Origin: Corythucha ciliata
Lineage: Eukaryota; Arthropoda; Insecta; Hemiptera; Tingidae
Direction of reading: 5' to 3'
Assembly (NCBI GenBank): GCA_038030265.1
Contig: CM075939.1
Span: forward strand, 12,319,253 to 12,383,252
DNA length: 64,000 nucleotides
Below the pieces are notes generated by a model. That model was not told the origin of the DNA. It worked only from the letters and a program-made list of their open reading frames with translations, and did not search any database. The translations under genes were made by a program, and so were the position numbers. Of this stretch, positions 1-9,994 are shown piece after piece (the first letter of the stretch is position 1; the number at the start of each line of letters is the position of its first letter).

Positions 1-321
1 TTTCTTTTTTTAGTCTTGCACATCCTGCGGTGATTTATTTCTTGCCCCCTCCCTCGACCAAAAAAGGGGGTTCCATTTGAAAAGAACGGTGTGGCATTAG
101 AATTACTAATAGCCTGTCGCGCGGTGAACCACTATCGTAGAATTGTAAGGCAACGAAAACTCCTAATTCTCTCTCGGACAACTAATCTTACTCGGTCATT
201 TCGCGCACTGTTCCTCAACAGTTCACCGAGCCTTCCAACTTTAAATTTGTAATTTAAATTTGTCAAACGTCGTGTGGTGCAAGAGCCTCAGAGGTGAAGG
301 TTTGAAACTCGATGGTGATTG
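1..321. other. Unassigned non-tandem sequence
   Basis: No gene, tandem array or recognisable element was seen. The stretch holds pyrimidine-rich runs and AT-rich sequence, with no long open frame. Confidence 0.5.
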
Positions 322-322
322 T

Positions 323-500
323 TAAGGCCCATCCACACTATGTTGAATTGGAGTTGAATGAGTTGATCAACTCGGTCGATTCAACTTTTAGCGCGATTCA
401 ACAAGACGTCCACACTAAATGAAAGTAAAATAAGTGTAGACGTTGAACGGAGTTGAAGTTGAAAATTGAATGAGATCTGGGTCAGTGCCCAATGGCCTTA
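323..500. mobile_element. Possible small MITE with GTTGAA subterminal motifs
   Basis: The 178-bp segment begins TAAGGCC and ends GGCCTTA, a perfect 7-bp inverted pair. Its interior is dense in GTTGAA on one strand and TTCAAC on the other (at least seven occurrences). That resembles the subterminal-motif layout of the better supported MITE at 34489-34862, whose TIR also starts GGCCC and is followed by a CACAC string. The right end does not carry the ATCCACACT string of the left end, so the element may be eroded or the pairing may be chance. Confidence 0.3.
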
Positions 501-689
501 CATTTTCTGGTTGTACTCGAGTGCATTACTTCCGTCGCAAAAATGAGCAGTGATGAAGAAACGTGCGTAACAGCGGCTGCTGCAATGGTTATTGTAGCAA
601 ATTGTAGCCAGCCCAGCCTATTTCATCATCCATCATCGGCACCCATCTCGCCCGAGAAGATTTTGGATTCGCCCCTGCCTATTCAATGG

Positions 690-1605
690 CAGAAAGAAAT
701 AATATCCGACAAGTTGAAAATAGAGAGAGATACCTAAGCATGCCTAAGATGAGCTGGAGTTATTTCTGTGTCCTCGGCTCCGGGATATCCTTAATCGACC
801 CTATTTTTTTCCGGATCTGGATGGACTCCTTCACTGTCGCAAAGAGCACCAAAGAACTTGACTTAACCTGTATTGATGAGACACTTCTTACTGTTGAAAA
901 TCAGTCCATTTTTCTTTGTGACTTGCATAAGGTTTAACAAATTGGCATTGTGTTCAATCAAAGTTTTCCCAAAACAGATGTCTCCTCTCCAAACTTTACG
1001 AACTAACTACAACCAATTACTTTGCAATCTCCTTTAATCGTCGAATGTATTTCGGGCACAACTGTGCCCCCTCCAACACAACAACCGATCGGGACAACCG
1101 ATATAAGGAGGTGGATTCCATAATAACAGATGATATCATCAGCTGTGCTCACAATACCGGGCATTTTCCTACTATTTCGTCCATCTTCTGTTGGAAAATA
1201 TCTGGAGCTACGTGGAGGCCCATGGGCATTCGTAAGTATTCGAATTTGCCGCAAATGGCAAATGGTATTGAAAGTTGCCATAGGGACGCTTTCATCGTCG
1301 AGAACTACGGACCATATCCGCTTTTAGCGTCAAGTTTACTGAAAAATTTAGATCCATTCATCTTGTCGGTGAGTTCCTCGAGAGTGGGAGTCCGATGGTA
1401 CGTCCTTTTGATCGCCTTATTCAAGTCGCAAGGATCAAGGCAAGCTATTATCGGGCTTCTTAACGGTTGCCATATGACTGACCCAATTCGTTGCTTCGTC
1501 CATGCGCTTGATTATTTCGTTGTCCACCATTTTCTTTAGCTCCAATTCAAGCTGATTGCGCAGATGAATAGGAAATTTCATAGCAGAAAAAATTGCAGGT
1601 CGTAC
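690..1605 (-). mobile_element. Ty3/gypsy-type pol remnant (reverse transcriptase)
   Basis: Minus-strand translation in more than one frame gives the order of motifs expected of a gypsy reverse transcriptase. A fingers segment comes first (DNEIIKRMDEATNWVS near 1530-1480), followed by a VKKP string. Then come FSKLDAKSGY near 1340, FQQKMDEIV near 1180, a catalytic-box variant containing ADDII near 1140, and FFGALCDSEGVHPDP near 850. In intact relatives this enzyme copies element RNA into cDNA. Here stop codons and several frame changes break it, and the catalytic box lacks the usual aromatic residue before the two Asp. It starts within about 20 bp of the 3' end of the neighbouring LINE, so the two elements abut or one entered the other. 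No LTR, integrase or gag was found beside it. Plus-strand ORFs here are shadows. Confidence 0.75.
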
Positions 1606-2600
1606 TTTTATATATATATAATTAAACGGGGAGGGAAGCCCAGAAGAAACTATCTCCTACCAAACTCGACTTATAAGATCTATTGTGGTGTCCCTTCAGG
1701 TTGCCCAGCCAAGAAAGACGCTAGTTTTCAAACATCCTCCACCACCACTCCTTAACGAAGATGAGGATATTCCCCGTAGGCACCCTGGAGATGTCTTCTG
1801 GTTGAAGCACATCATTTCCAAGATGGTGAAAGCGTAACCTCCCCAGAGCCTCACACTCACACCGTACGTACTCTGCTATTTCCACGGCCAAGTTGCAAAA
1901 TCTGCAAATGTCCGTGTCAGACTTCTTCATTAGTCTGAGTGTATGTCGATGTCTCCTCGGCGCAGAGAGATCAGGCCCTTCTCCGATCGTCCCTTTGGAG
2001 TGACAAAGAGCTTGGCCTGCCTGAGACCTGGTTGTCTAACCCAGTGTTCACGACGCCTCTCGTCCAACCACGCCTGCACCTGCCTCTTTGTGACCCCGAA
2101 ACTTGGCCCTGGGCCCACGTTAGCCATCTCTGACCCTCTCTCCGCGAGTTGATCAGCCATTTCATTCCCCTCAAACCCCTTGTGACCCGGCACCCACATG
2201 GTGATCAAAGTAAGGCTGTTTGCCGTTGCCACAGGCCTGAGGGCTTCAAGACATCCCCAATTTAGCTCCGAATTCACGATACTTGAGCCTAGGGCTTTAA
2301 GAGCCACCTGGCTGTCAGACAGGATGAAGATCTTCGCTTTCCGAAGACCCCTCTCAATAATCTTCCGTGCACAGGCTTCTATAGCATAGATCTCCACCTG
2401 AAAGATGGTGGCGATCGCCCCAAGGGACTCCCAATGCTGAAGCCTGAGGCCAAATACCCCAATGCCAGCACCCCCATCCTTCACAGATCCATCAGTATAC
2501 CATACTTGCGCGCCGGGCTTAAACGGTTGCCCATATCGACCTTGAAGGGATTCGCGGATCCATTTAGTAAAACCTGCTGATACGTGGCAAAATCTGATAA
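1606..2600 (-). mobile_element. 5'-truncated LINE (Jockey/LOA/R1-type), RNase H and C-terminal zinc finger
   Basis: The minus-strand frame running from about 2590 to 1930 is an RNase H domain. Its four acidic positions are visible in order: YTDGS, FQVEIYAI, LSDSQVAL and GNEMADQLAE. The domain removes the RNA strand during retrotransposition in LINE clades that keep it. A frame change near 1940 leads into the C-terminal finger (CRFC then CECEAL, 1721-1930). The usual segment linking RNase H to the finger is shortened, so a small deletion probably occurred. The 3' flank reaches a TA-rich run at about 1607-1625. All reverse transcriptase sequence upstream is missing, and F1-type tandem sequence begins directly at about 2600. 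The clade is inferred from motif wording only. Confidence 0.8.
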
Positions 2601-2900
2601 AAAAATGGCTAATTCTCGCGCGGGTAAAATCAAGATAAAGCGTTCAATCTCAGGTGAAATTGAATAAAAACACTTACTCGCGGATTAACTTGAGAAAATT
2701 CGCGGCTGAAACTTGAAAACTCGGTACATTACCCGGCAAAAATTGAGACCAAGCGCTCATTGGCTGATAAAATAGAGAAATAGCGTGATTCACAGCTAAA
2801 GTTGCCAAACAGTACTCATTCTCAGCTTAAAATGTTGATCGGATCAACATGAAAAAACCCGCTAATTCGCGGCTGAAATTATTGAAGCTCTAATACTGCT
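2600..2900 (+). repeat. F1 degenerate ~29-bp tandem array, forward
   Basis: About ten units of the F1 family follow one another, recognisable by alternating TTCGCGGCT-like and AAAATTGAGAAAA-like halves. Single units differ by many substitutions and small indels. The array begins exactly where the LINE 5' truncation ends. Confidence 0.8.
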
Positions 2901-3169
2901 CCTCTCCCCCAACCATTTAGTTGCATAACTTCGTCTTCACGACAATTAATACCCGAATCGTGCAAATTTTGCGATCGTCGTACTCCAACTCTTGAATTTT
3001 CGCGACTATTCATCCTCGAAACTTCAGCCACAAATTTCAAATTTCACGTCAATTTTGCCTAGTCTATAGGTTTTGACAGAAGGGTGGGCAGCTTTTCTCA
3101 TTTCCCTGAACCCTCCAGCGTACTTGTCCCAACAAGGAACCACGGGAATCACGGGTGTAATCAAGCTTA

Positions 3170-3910
3170 GAGCGCTTGGAAACTTGCAATCTATCGTAAA
3201 TTAAGTCCCTAATTAAGCATTTTCTCTGGAAGTAAGACCCGAAAGTCACATTGCCCCGGATATTCGCCCATGGAACATCCAATTTCTTGGGTATTCGTCA
3301 CACTCTGGGTTTAAGGCCATGGCCAGGCCTGGCCTGGGCCAAAATGTAGCAATTATACAGATATTCACCAGAGTAAAGGTGTAGTCGGTGCCGTTTAGTC
3401 CAGAGTTCGCTTAAGGCTATATGTATAAATGGTCTGAATCGGGGCTTGCTGGTCTCCGCCGCTACAAAAATGGTCTTGAAACTGCAATTTTGCTTTAATT
3501 AAGTCCCTAATTTTGTGATTTCGCTTAAATTAAGACCTGAAGATCCAAAACTGGCCATGTCCAGGAAACTTGTAATTTCGCTAAAATTATAGGACCCGAT
3601 AACGTACAAACTCATTTCATTTAAACTGAAAATAAATTTAACGTTATGGGAACAGACGGGGCCGGCTTGCCCAGGTTCACGCCCACTAAATACAAAAGGC
3701 CCTGAAACTTGCCGTTTTTCTGAAATTAGGACGTGAAACTTGCAATATTGCAATTTTGCGGCTAATTGTCGGACTTTTGAGTGCCATCGTAGACATGCTA
3801 GCTCGGGTTCCTCCGGTATAACAAACACCGCCATTCTGCCGGAAATAAATACCGAAAACTAGCAATGTCACCGATATAGCTGAACCCGAAACTGGCAATG
3901 CCACATATTT
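3170..3910 (-). repeat. F3 degenerate ~30-bp tandem array, reverse
   Basis: Repeating strings such as CCTGAAACTTGC and GAAATTAGGAC recur about every 30 bp. They are the reverse complement of the F3 units at 14230-15290. The short ORFs on both strands are periodic by-products of the array. Confidence 0.7.
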
Positions 3911-3969
3911 TTAGCTGAGTGATTTAATTTCTGCTCGTGACTAGTCAGCCCTGGACCTACGGCCTCGGG

Positions 3970-4240
3970 GAATGAAATTTATCGGCTTTTACCTAACAAT
4001 TGCAGGTAAAATTGAAAAGTTGGTCCTCAATTTTAGCTGCGATTTAGCGCTTTTTCTTAATTTTATCAGCGATTTCCTCAATTTTAGCTGTGAATTGGTG
4101 AATCTCTCAATAATATGCGTGTCAATGAATTGGCGTTTCATCAATTTCACCGCAAATTAGCATTATTCTCACATATTAGCTGGGAAGCAACTTTCCAGAA
4201 AAATGACAACTGGAAAACCTGGTTTTCAGGCGAAGTCTCG
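3970..4240 (-). repeat. F1 degenerate tandem array, reverse
   Basis: Units of the form CAATTTTAGC plus TGAATTAGCG-like sequence recur with a period near 29 bp. The orientation is opposite to the array at 2600-2900. Confidence 0.75.
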
Positions 4241-4340
4241 TGATAATTTTGTTTTTTCAACGGCAAAATGTTCAGCTTCAATGCTAACCAGCCAGTTTGA
4301 ATGGACAATTTGACGGTTTTCGATTGTATGGATGGTTTCC

Positions 4341-4400
4341 CAGCCGTGTGGTGCACTTCACAGCCGTATGGTGCACTTCACAACCGTAGTGCGCACCTCA
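4341..4400 (+). repeat. 20-bp minisatellite, three units
   Basis: CAGCCGTGTGGTGCACTTCA at 4341-4360 is followed by two variants of the same 20 bp. A fourth unit seems to continue at 4401-4430, but its centre is replaced by a run of 12 C (4404-4415) before GCGTGGTGCGCCCTGC. Confidence 0.85.
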
Positions 4401-4423
4401 AAGCCCCCCCCCCCCGCGTGGTG

Positions 4424-5686
4424 CGCCCTGCAGGGGTCTTTCGGTCGGTGCCGAGTGAGCTGTGTCACAGCTCGCCGCGCAGACACATACATTATTGGGA
4501 TAAAGTTCAATTATAAAGGGCAGTATTAGGCAGTTCCAGTAGCTGAGAATAAAGAAGCAAGCAATTCCGTTAGTCAGATTCTGAATCCAAAAATTCTTGG
4601 TCGAATGAGTAAATTGAGGAGACAAAATGACAGTTTTTTGATGCAAAAGTGCCAAACTAAAGTTTTGGCAGAGTTTTTTTTACACTTCAGCTACACCTCA
4701 ATGAAATCGTTTGAGCGCCACTGGCAACGAATAAATGAAAAATTAAATGAATAGGTATTGTTTAAGTATCATTCAATGCTCAGCGTTCAATCTGCTACGG
4801 TGAAGCGGGAAAAAGGCGTACAAAAAGGTTAGTACACTTGTCAAAAACCATTAACCGTTAAATGAAGCTTAATTCTCTTAAAACTGGATTGGTTGTTTGC
4901 TTGAAATAGTTGAAGGGGTGAATAGAGGGCGTCACGGGACCAAAACAGTAATTACACGTAGCTCTCCGTTGATGGTCTTCCAACTCGATCGGATTCCCCC
5001 CCCCCCACCTATACAGTACTGCTTTTTTGCTGTTAGCTCTCCGTTAAAGTAAACATTGCCTCCGCCATCTTCATGATTAAGGCTCTGTGATAAGACAACA
5101 ACTGCGATGAGAAGCAGAAAAAGGGTAATGGGTTGAAGGGTGAAGGGGCTGTGGGTTGTTGGAGTTATCACACTGAAAATGGAACACAGTCGAAAAGAAG
5201 AAAGATTAACAAGTTGCAGTTTATACTTGGCATTTCTTCTGGATCGTGGAAGACAGTTCGCTGTTCATTTTAAGATCGTATCATTTTCAGACGGGTGATA
5301 CAGAGCTGGAAAATTCAAGACTTGAAGTGTTGCGAAGGAGCGAAAAGTGTGTGACGTGAGACCACAAGAAAAGGAGTTGGTGGGGGAGGTCTTCGAAGAA
5401 GGGCTCTTTTATAAAACCCCTCGCTTTCTCTCCTACAAGATTTCCCCTTTATTTTCGTACATCACTCATTTTCCTTTCTTATCAAACGCACTCCTTTTGT
5501 TGAAAGACGGAGAGAATGACAGAATTTAATTCTGAGAGAGTCGAACACATTTAGGAGAAATTCGACTGACAATGAGAGCACCCACACAGCGCTTCGAACC
5601 CTCATTTTAATTCCTCCACAAGATGGAAACTTGTTCTCTACATACATACATATATTAAGACTCGATCCTCTTTATTTAAGTTCCAA
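4424..5686. other. Non-tandem island with one dispersed-repeat copy
   Basis: No gene was recognised. A reverse-oriented copy of the AGTGGCGCC dispersed repeat lies at 4685-4722, a C11 run at 4996-5006, and a TATAAAA string at 5411-5417. Confidence 0.5.
4685..4722 (-). repeat. AGTGGCGCC dispersed repeat, copy 1
   Basis: The reverse complement reads AGTGGCGCTCAAACGATTTC and then TTGAGGTGTAGCTGAAG, matching the copies at 5687 and 11835 with few differences. Copies occur in both orientations, as expected of an interspersed mobile element rather than of a satellite. Confidence 0.7.
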
Positions 5687-5766
5687 AGTGGCGCCAAAAC
5701 AATTTCAATGAGGTGTAGCAGAGTTCTGGTAAAAGGACCCACCCACCCACCACAAGCAGTGCCGGC
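5687..5766 (+). repeat. AGTGGCGCC dispersed repeat, copy 2
   Basis: About 80 bp from AGTGGCGCCAAAACAATTTC through GAGGTGTAGC and CCCACC to AGCAGTGCCGGC. It aligns with 11835-11914 over the whole length with roughly a dozen differences. No target duplication was identified. Confidence 0.75.
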
Positions 5767-5794
5767 CAAATAGACAATTCCGCAGCTCGCCATC

Positions 5795-5819
5795 TTCCCA
5801 ACTGAAATTCAGTTGGGAA
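5795..5819. repeat. Perfect 12-bp-arm palindrome
   Basis: TTCCCAACTGAA, one A, then TTCAGTTGGGAA. The arms are fully complementary with a single-base centre. The same TTCAGTTGG string forms the arms of another palindrome at 48458-48483. Confidence 0.9.
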
Positions 5820-5989
5820 ACCAAACTGAAGGTCCGTTTTTGACGAATATCAACGAGGGAAGACAGACAATGTGGACTCCTTTACGGCTACAGATTTATG
5901 CATGCTCGTTCAATTCGTTCAATTCATGGGGGGGGGGGGGGTGAATACTTTCTCTGATTTCAAGGAGCAAAATGAAAGGACGAAAATCC

Positions 5990-6345
5990 ACGAAGTTGGG
6001 GGGTTTAAAGTGCCAAAATGACGAAATTTGAATTTGAACGACCCAAATCCGTGAATTTGCTTTTCGAAAGTCACATTGGCATATTGATCTAGCGACATTT
6101 GCGAAACTGATTCTAGAAAGTACTAACCACCCGGAATTTGGTTTTTTAAACAATAAAAATACGTGAAATTACTGTTGGAAATAGCAAAAAATTCGCGAAA
6201 CTGGGGTTTGAAGGAGCAAAATCCCCGATATTTGGTCTTGGAAGCGAAAACCCTCGGAAAAATTCGGGTTGAAGGAGCAAAAATCACGAAATTGGTTTTT
6301 TCTACGTTAGTTTTTCGAATTGACCAAGTATGGCACTCATTTCAG
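5990..6345 (-). repeat. F2 degenerate ~30-bp tandem array, reverse
   Basis: Units such as GGAGCAAAATCC followed by ACGAAATTGG and a T-rich tail recur about every 30 bp. They are the reverse complement of the F2 units at 15770 and 61440. The array follows a G14 run at 5928-5941. Confidence 0.75.
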
Positions 6346-6397
6346 AAGGTTCCAAACCCACGAAATCTCATCTGTTAAGCAAGATTTGGCTGAACCT

Positions 6398-6580
6398 TCA
6401 ATGGACCATTTCTGAAGCCCAACGATCCACCCATGCGGTTGGGAACTTTGTGCCGAAACCGGTGAATCTTACCCGGGTGAATAGCTCTCTGTTGATCAAC
6501 TCCCAGATAGCCTTGATCTTGCTCGTTGGCCCTCTCACCTTGGAAGCACCGTAATTATTTTTCACCTCAGAGAGATTGCG
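6398..6580 (-). pseudogene. Unrecognised coding-like fragment, 60 codons
   Basis: On the minus strand an open frame of 60 codons ends at a TGA at 6398-6400, with a stop just upstream of 6580. It has protein-like composition: a basic, polar start, IKAIWELINREL, then RFTGFGTKFP and WVDRWASEM. There is no good start codon, so it would be an internal or terminal piece of a longer protein. I do not recognise the family. The setting among transposon debris makes an element-derived fragment more likely than a host exon. It differs from neighbouring frames, which are full of homopolymer runs. Confidence 0.4.
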
Positions 6581-7140
6581 TCAGTAAGCCTTTCGCTCAG
6601 AACAGTTGTTACCGTTTTTTTTTTTTTTTTGTTGGGTTCTTCGGGATTCGGCGATGGCCTGCGGGAAGAGAGAGGGACTTATATCTGCCAGAAAATATAT
6701 GCCCAAATAAAAAAATTATACTGCTCTTATTAAACAAAAATAAAGAGCCTCTAATGGGGGGGGGTACAATAACAAAAGGAAATTAAAACTAATTTTCTTA
6801 CCTAATTACGGTAGGGGGGGGGGGCAACGAAAAATCAGATACGACCCCCGGAAATTGACGTGAAAACTTAGGCTACGTACTTACGGAATTAGCTGACTTA
6901 TTCTAAAAGGAAAAAAAAAAAATAAATAAAAATAAATTGTGAACTCCGATTACGGGCGGAAAGGGGGGGGGGGCGAAAGATCGGCGAGGCGCAGCGGATT
7001 CCCAGAGAAGAGGGCGGCGACAAATGGTAAATGGTGACCAGTGGCGTCCCAGTTCGACCGCCGGTACACGGTGCCTGGGTAAAACCCACACGAAATTATT
7101 CAAGGCTGGTTACCCAGTTATGGGAACTAGAGTGAAAGGG
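6581..7140. other. Homopolymer-rich non-coding stretch
   Basis: Three G runs of 9-11 bases (6756, 6814 and 6963), a T run near 6616 and an A-rich run near 6910 lie within 400 bp. No open frame has protein-like composition. Confidence 0.5.
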
Positions 7141-7505
7141 ACAAATTAAATAAAAATGAAACTTACCCCGAAGGGCCGTAATTGTAAGACGTCGAATTTA
7201 ACTCTCGTTCTCCCAACAGGGGATAAACCCACCCCAGACACTCCAGTTGTTCGTAGGACTTCTTGGTAACCAACGACAAGAGGGGGGGAGGAATCAACGA
7301 TATTTTGTGAACGTTATATAGCCCAGGGCGAGACGACAATAATCCTCTTGCTCGATAAGGGAAAGTGATTTTTTTTTTAACGAGGTAGGGGGAATTCCAA
7401 CGCTGGTTTTCTTTATCTATTATTTTGTTCGGAGCCTGATGGGAAAGAAGTGCGAGGGGGGAAGAAAGGGGAGAAAAAATATACCAGACCTGGTATCCGG
7501 TCACA
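7140..7505 (-). mobile_element. Probable gypsy 3' LTR, start and promoter region
   Basis: Read on the minus strand, the integrase stop (7543-7545) is followed by a short spacer. A purine-rich tract containing GGGTGGGAG comes next, and then TGTGACCGG at 7505 downward. A purine tract directly before TG is the usual layout of a 3' LTR boundary. A TATATAA string lies about 190 bp inside. The far end of the LTR could not be placed because no full second LTR is present, so the lower coordinate is a guess. Confidence 0.5.
7393..7503. repeat. 111-bp direct repeat, copy 1
   Basis: It runs from AATTCCAACGCTGGTTTTC to GTATCCGGTCAC and is nearly identical to 7783-7892. It covers the first part of the proposed LTR. 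Confidence 0.9.
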
Positions 7506-7542
7506 CTCCCACCCGTAAACTCGTCGTAATACAAAAGGGAGC

Positions 7543-7790
7543 CTACTTTATAAAAGGTTTCAGCTCTGAAATATGTAGTTTTCCAAGGTTTTGACCGGTA
7601 GCCGATTCGAAGATGTAGGTGCTTCCTCCTAGGGACTGCCGAATGCGGAAGGGCCCTTCATACTTGGGCGCTAGCCTCTGGTAGAAATGGCGGATGAAAG
7701 GTTATGGGCCCGTCTCATCACTAAATATCCAGCTTTAAACTGCCTGACCCTGCGCCGCAGGTTACATCGCTTAGCTAGGGCGAATTCAAA
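7543..7790 (-). mobile_element. Ty3/gypsy integrase C-terminal fragment
   Basis: The minus-strand frame 7677-7543 is uninterrupted for 44 codons and ends with a natural stop. It contains LAPKYEGPFRI, TYIFESATGQ and KLHISELKPF, the wording of the C-terminal, chromatin- and DNA-binding part of gypsy integrases. Upstream, in a shifted frame (7790-7680), RQFKAGYLVMRRAHNLSSA matches the stretch just before it, so a one-base shift or small deletion lies near 7678. The catalytic core is absent. In intact elements integrase inserts the cDNA into the genome. The LTR-like start just downstream fits the normal order pol, purine tract, LTR. Confidence 0.75.
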
Positions 7791-7892
7791 CGCTGGTTTT
7801 CTTTATCTATTATTTTGTTCGGAGCGTGATGGGAAAGATGGGGGAGGGGGAAGAAATGGGGAAAAAATATACCAGACCGGGTATCCGGTCAC
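7783..7892. repeat. 110-bp direct repeat, copy 2
   Basis: Second copy of the 7393-7503 segment, 390 bp away in the same orientation, on the other side of the integrase fragment. It may be a displaced piece of the same LTR. Confidence 0.9.
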
Positions 7893-8390
7893 CCAGATGC
7901 TTCTGTCCCCGGTGAGCTCAAACACTCTTCTTAAACCATCGTAGTGGTCCTTCATTCTGCATAGCTCACGAGTATATCATGGATGATGTTGTGACTTGGG
8001 TTTGGCATTAGATTTCGTGACTGAAGGGAAACTAACCTCCATGAATCCTGCCAATACATCAAATGGGTATTAGGTGCACTAGTGGACATCTTTTATGGAA
8101 TACATTTGGGCCCAATTCATCCCGTTTCAAGTGATTTCTGTATGTCAGAATGTTGCTCTTCCCCAACACCACCGTGTTACTCAACATCGTGTTCATTCAG
8201 TGACTAAAACAGACGATGTGGTGAATATAAAGACGTCTTGGAGCTAAACAAACAGTGGAATGTCTTGTCAGGGATGGAATTGGTCAGGAAACTGCCTACG
8301 GAGGTATAACAATGCTAGTTTCGGGGCTGAATAACCGCGAAAATTACAAGTGGCCAAAGAGTCAAAATTCGATAGATAAATAGCCTCAAA
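7893..8390. other. Island with weak gypsy-like translation
   Basis: On the minus strand near 7970-7900 a short frame reads KDHYDGLRRVFEL after HDILVSYA in another frame. That resembles the stretch after the gypsy reverse transcriptase catalytic box. It is short and frame-broken, so it is only suggestive. Nothing else was recognised. Confidence 0.3.
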
Positions 8391-8866
8391 ACAGTGGCGG
8401 ATCCAAGAGAAGGGCCACAGAGGGGCTATGGCTCCTCTTTTGGAATATGACCCCACCCTTGGAGTCGCGAAGTCACAGGAAATAATTTTTCACGGAAGCC
8501 GAACTCCCAGAACATTACATGCTCTTTATCTAAAGATCCTATCATGTGACAATTCCTGGAGTTTTTATTCATCAATGTCTAATGTACGCAAGACAGAAGT
8601 ATTTCACCTCTTTCAAAGACCGTCAAGCTATACTGGAAGGAAGGAAGTTCGAAACTGGTGCAGCTCACCAACTACATGGAACCATTCTTTGGGAATACTC
8701 TATAGCTCCAGGCATTTCCATTTAAAACAAAAACGAGATCTTGATTTATGGCTGGGATAGTGGGGACAATGACGTAGTAATAGAGAAAAGGAAAATGTTA
8801 AGGAAATCGATGGTTTGGGTGATAACTGGATGGGTTGTTGTATGGGGGGGGAGGGGTGAAATAGTT

Positions 8867-8905
8867 GAATGAGAGAGAGAGAGAGCGAGAGAGAGTGAGA
8901 GAGAA
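8867..8905. repeat. (GA)n microsatellite
   Basis: About 37 bp of GA repeats with single-base interruptions, including GAGAGAGTGAGAGAGA. A very similar interrupted run lies at 35853-35880. Confidence 0.95.
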
Positions 8906-9973
8906 AAATTCTCGCCTTGTTGTTACAAAAGGCATTTGTAACTTTCTTGCGAAGGCCCTTTTATCAGCCTTCACTAACATACTTTTAACTCAACTCGTGG
9001 GGCGTGGGTTCTCGGGTTCTCTGAGATGGAAAAGAAACTTTTATTCTTATTTTACGTCCTAGACGGAAAGAAAATCTCGGGATAGTGATCTTGCTTGCAA
9101 AAAATACTGTGTGTGTAGGGGTGGGGCCGTTTTCTGGTGTTTTGACAATGAGTGAATAAACATTTGTTGGAACAATTTAACATAATTTAGAACTTGGAAA
9201 GGGGTAAGGACAACCAATCCAAAATTTTGGGACTCGACGGATCTCTGACTACATTTTATAACGACCAAGGATAATTAAACAGCAGGAAGTAACCCCTGCC
9301 CTCTCTTTACAATCACAATCCATCGGAATTAGCCAATTATGTTGGAGGACCTTTAGCTTTATTTCTCTCTGCTGAGATGAGTACTTCATCCCTTCGTTCA
9401 CCTATAACAAGCTCGTGAGACAACAGTAAAAGTTGTAGGGTATAGCAAGTTCTTTTGTTTTCGGCTGAAACTTTCGTCTCTTGTTGTTGCAACCCCCCCT
9501 CCCACTATGATTTTTTGTGCCCCCTCGTGCGGTGAGAAAAATCCAATTATGAATTGAATAGAATGGCAAGAGGCTACCCTTTTTTTCAATGCGTTTTTTT
9601 TTTCTTTCTTTTTTTTTTCTTTCTTTTATGTCGTTTCTGCCTGTTGTGTCACCAATGTGGAAACTCACAGGGTTTTATAGTACGCCCGCGAGGTCCGAGT
9701 TTTTCTCTCTCGATCACTCCCTCTCAGTCCGTCTCGTCTCTTTTTTTTTTCTTCTTTTTTTGAAGGAAAAGGGGTATTATTGTGATAGGGGAACAACCAC
9801 GACCTCTATCGCGCTTCGGTTAAGTCCCTTGGCTATTATATGTGCTTCGAGGGTTGAAGGGTTTTCGACGGTGTGTGGAGAGTGATGTGGGGGGGGGGGC
9901 GTGGGCTTTAGATAAGGGATAGTTTGAGCCCTGTCATCGGCAAACCCCTTTTTCACCCTGTCCATCCATCCAT

Positions 9974-9994
9974 AGAAGGTTCCACGAACCTTCT
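9974..9994. repeat. 9-bp inverted repeat, 3-base loop
   Basis: AGAAGGTTC, CAC, GAACCTTCT: perfect arms. It resembles a heat-shock-element array of GAA/TTC blocks, but the central spacing is three bases, not two. Confidence 0.85.

Noticed and set aside
1045..1539. 164-codon plus-strand ORF
   Set aside because: It is the shadow of a gypsy polymerase on the minus strand, where the motifs are found.
9974..9994. Heat-shock element
   Set aside because: GAA/TTC blocks are present but the central spacing is three bases rather than two, and no gene lies downstream.
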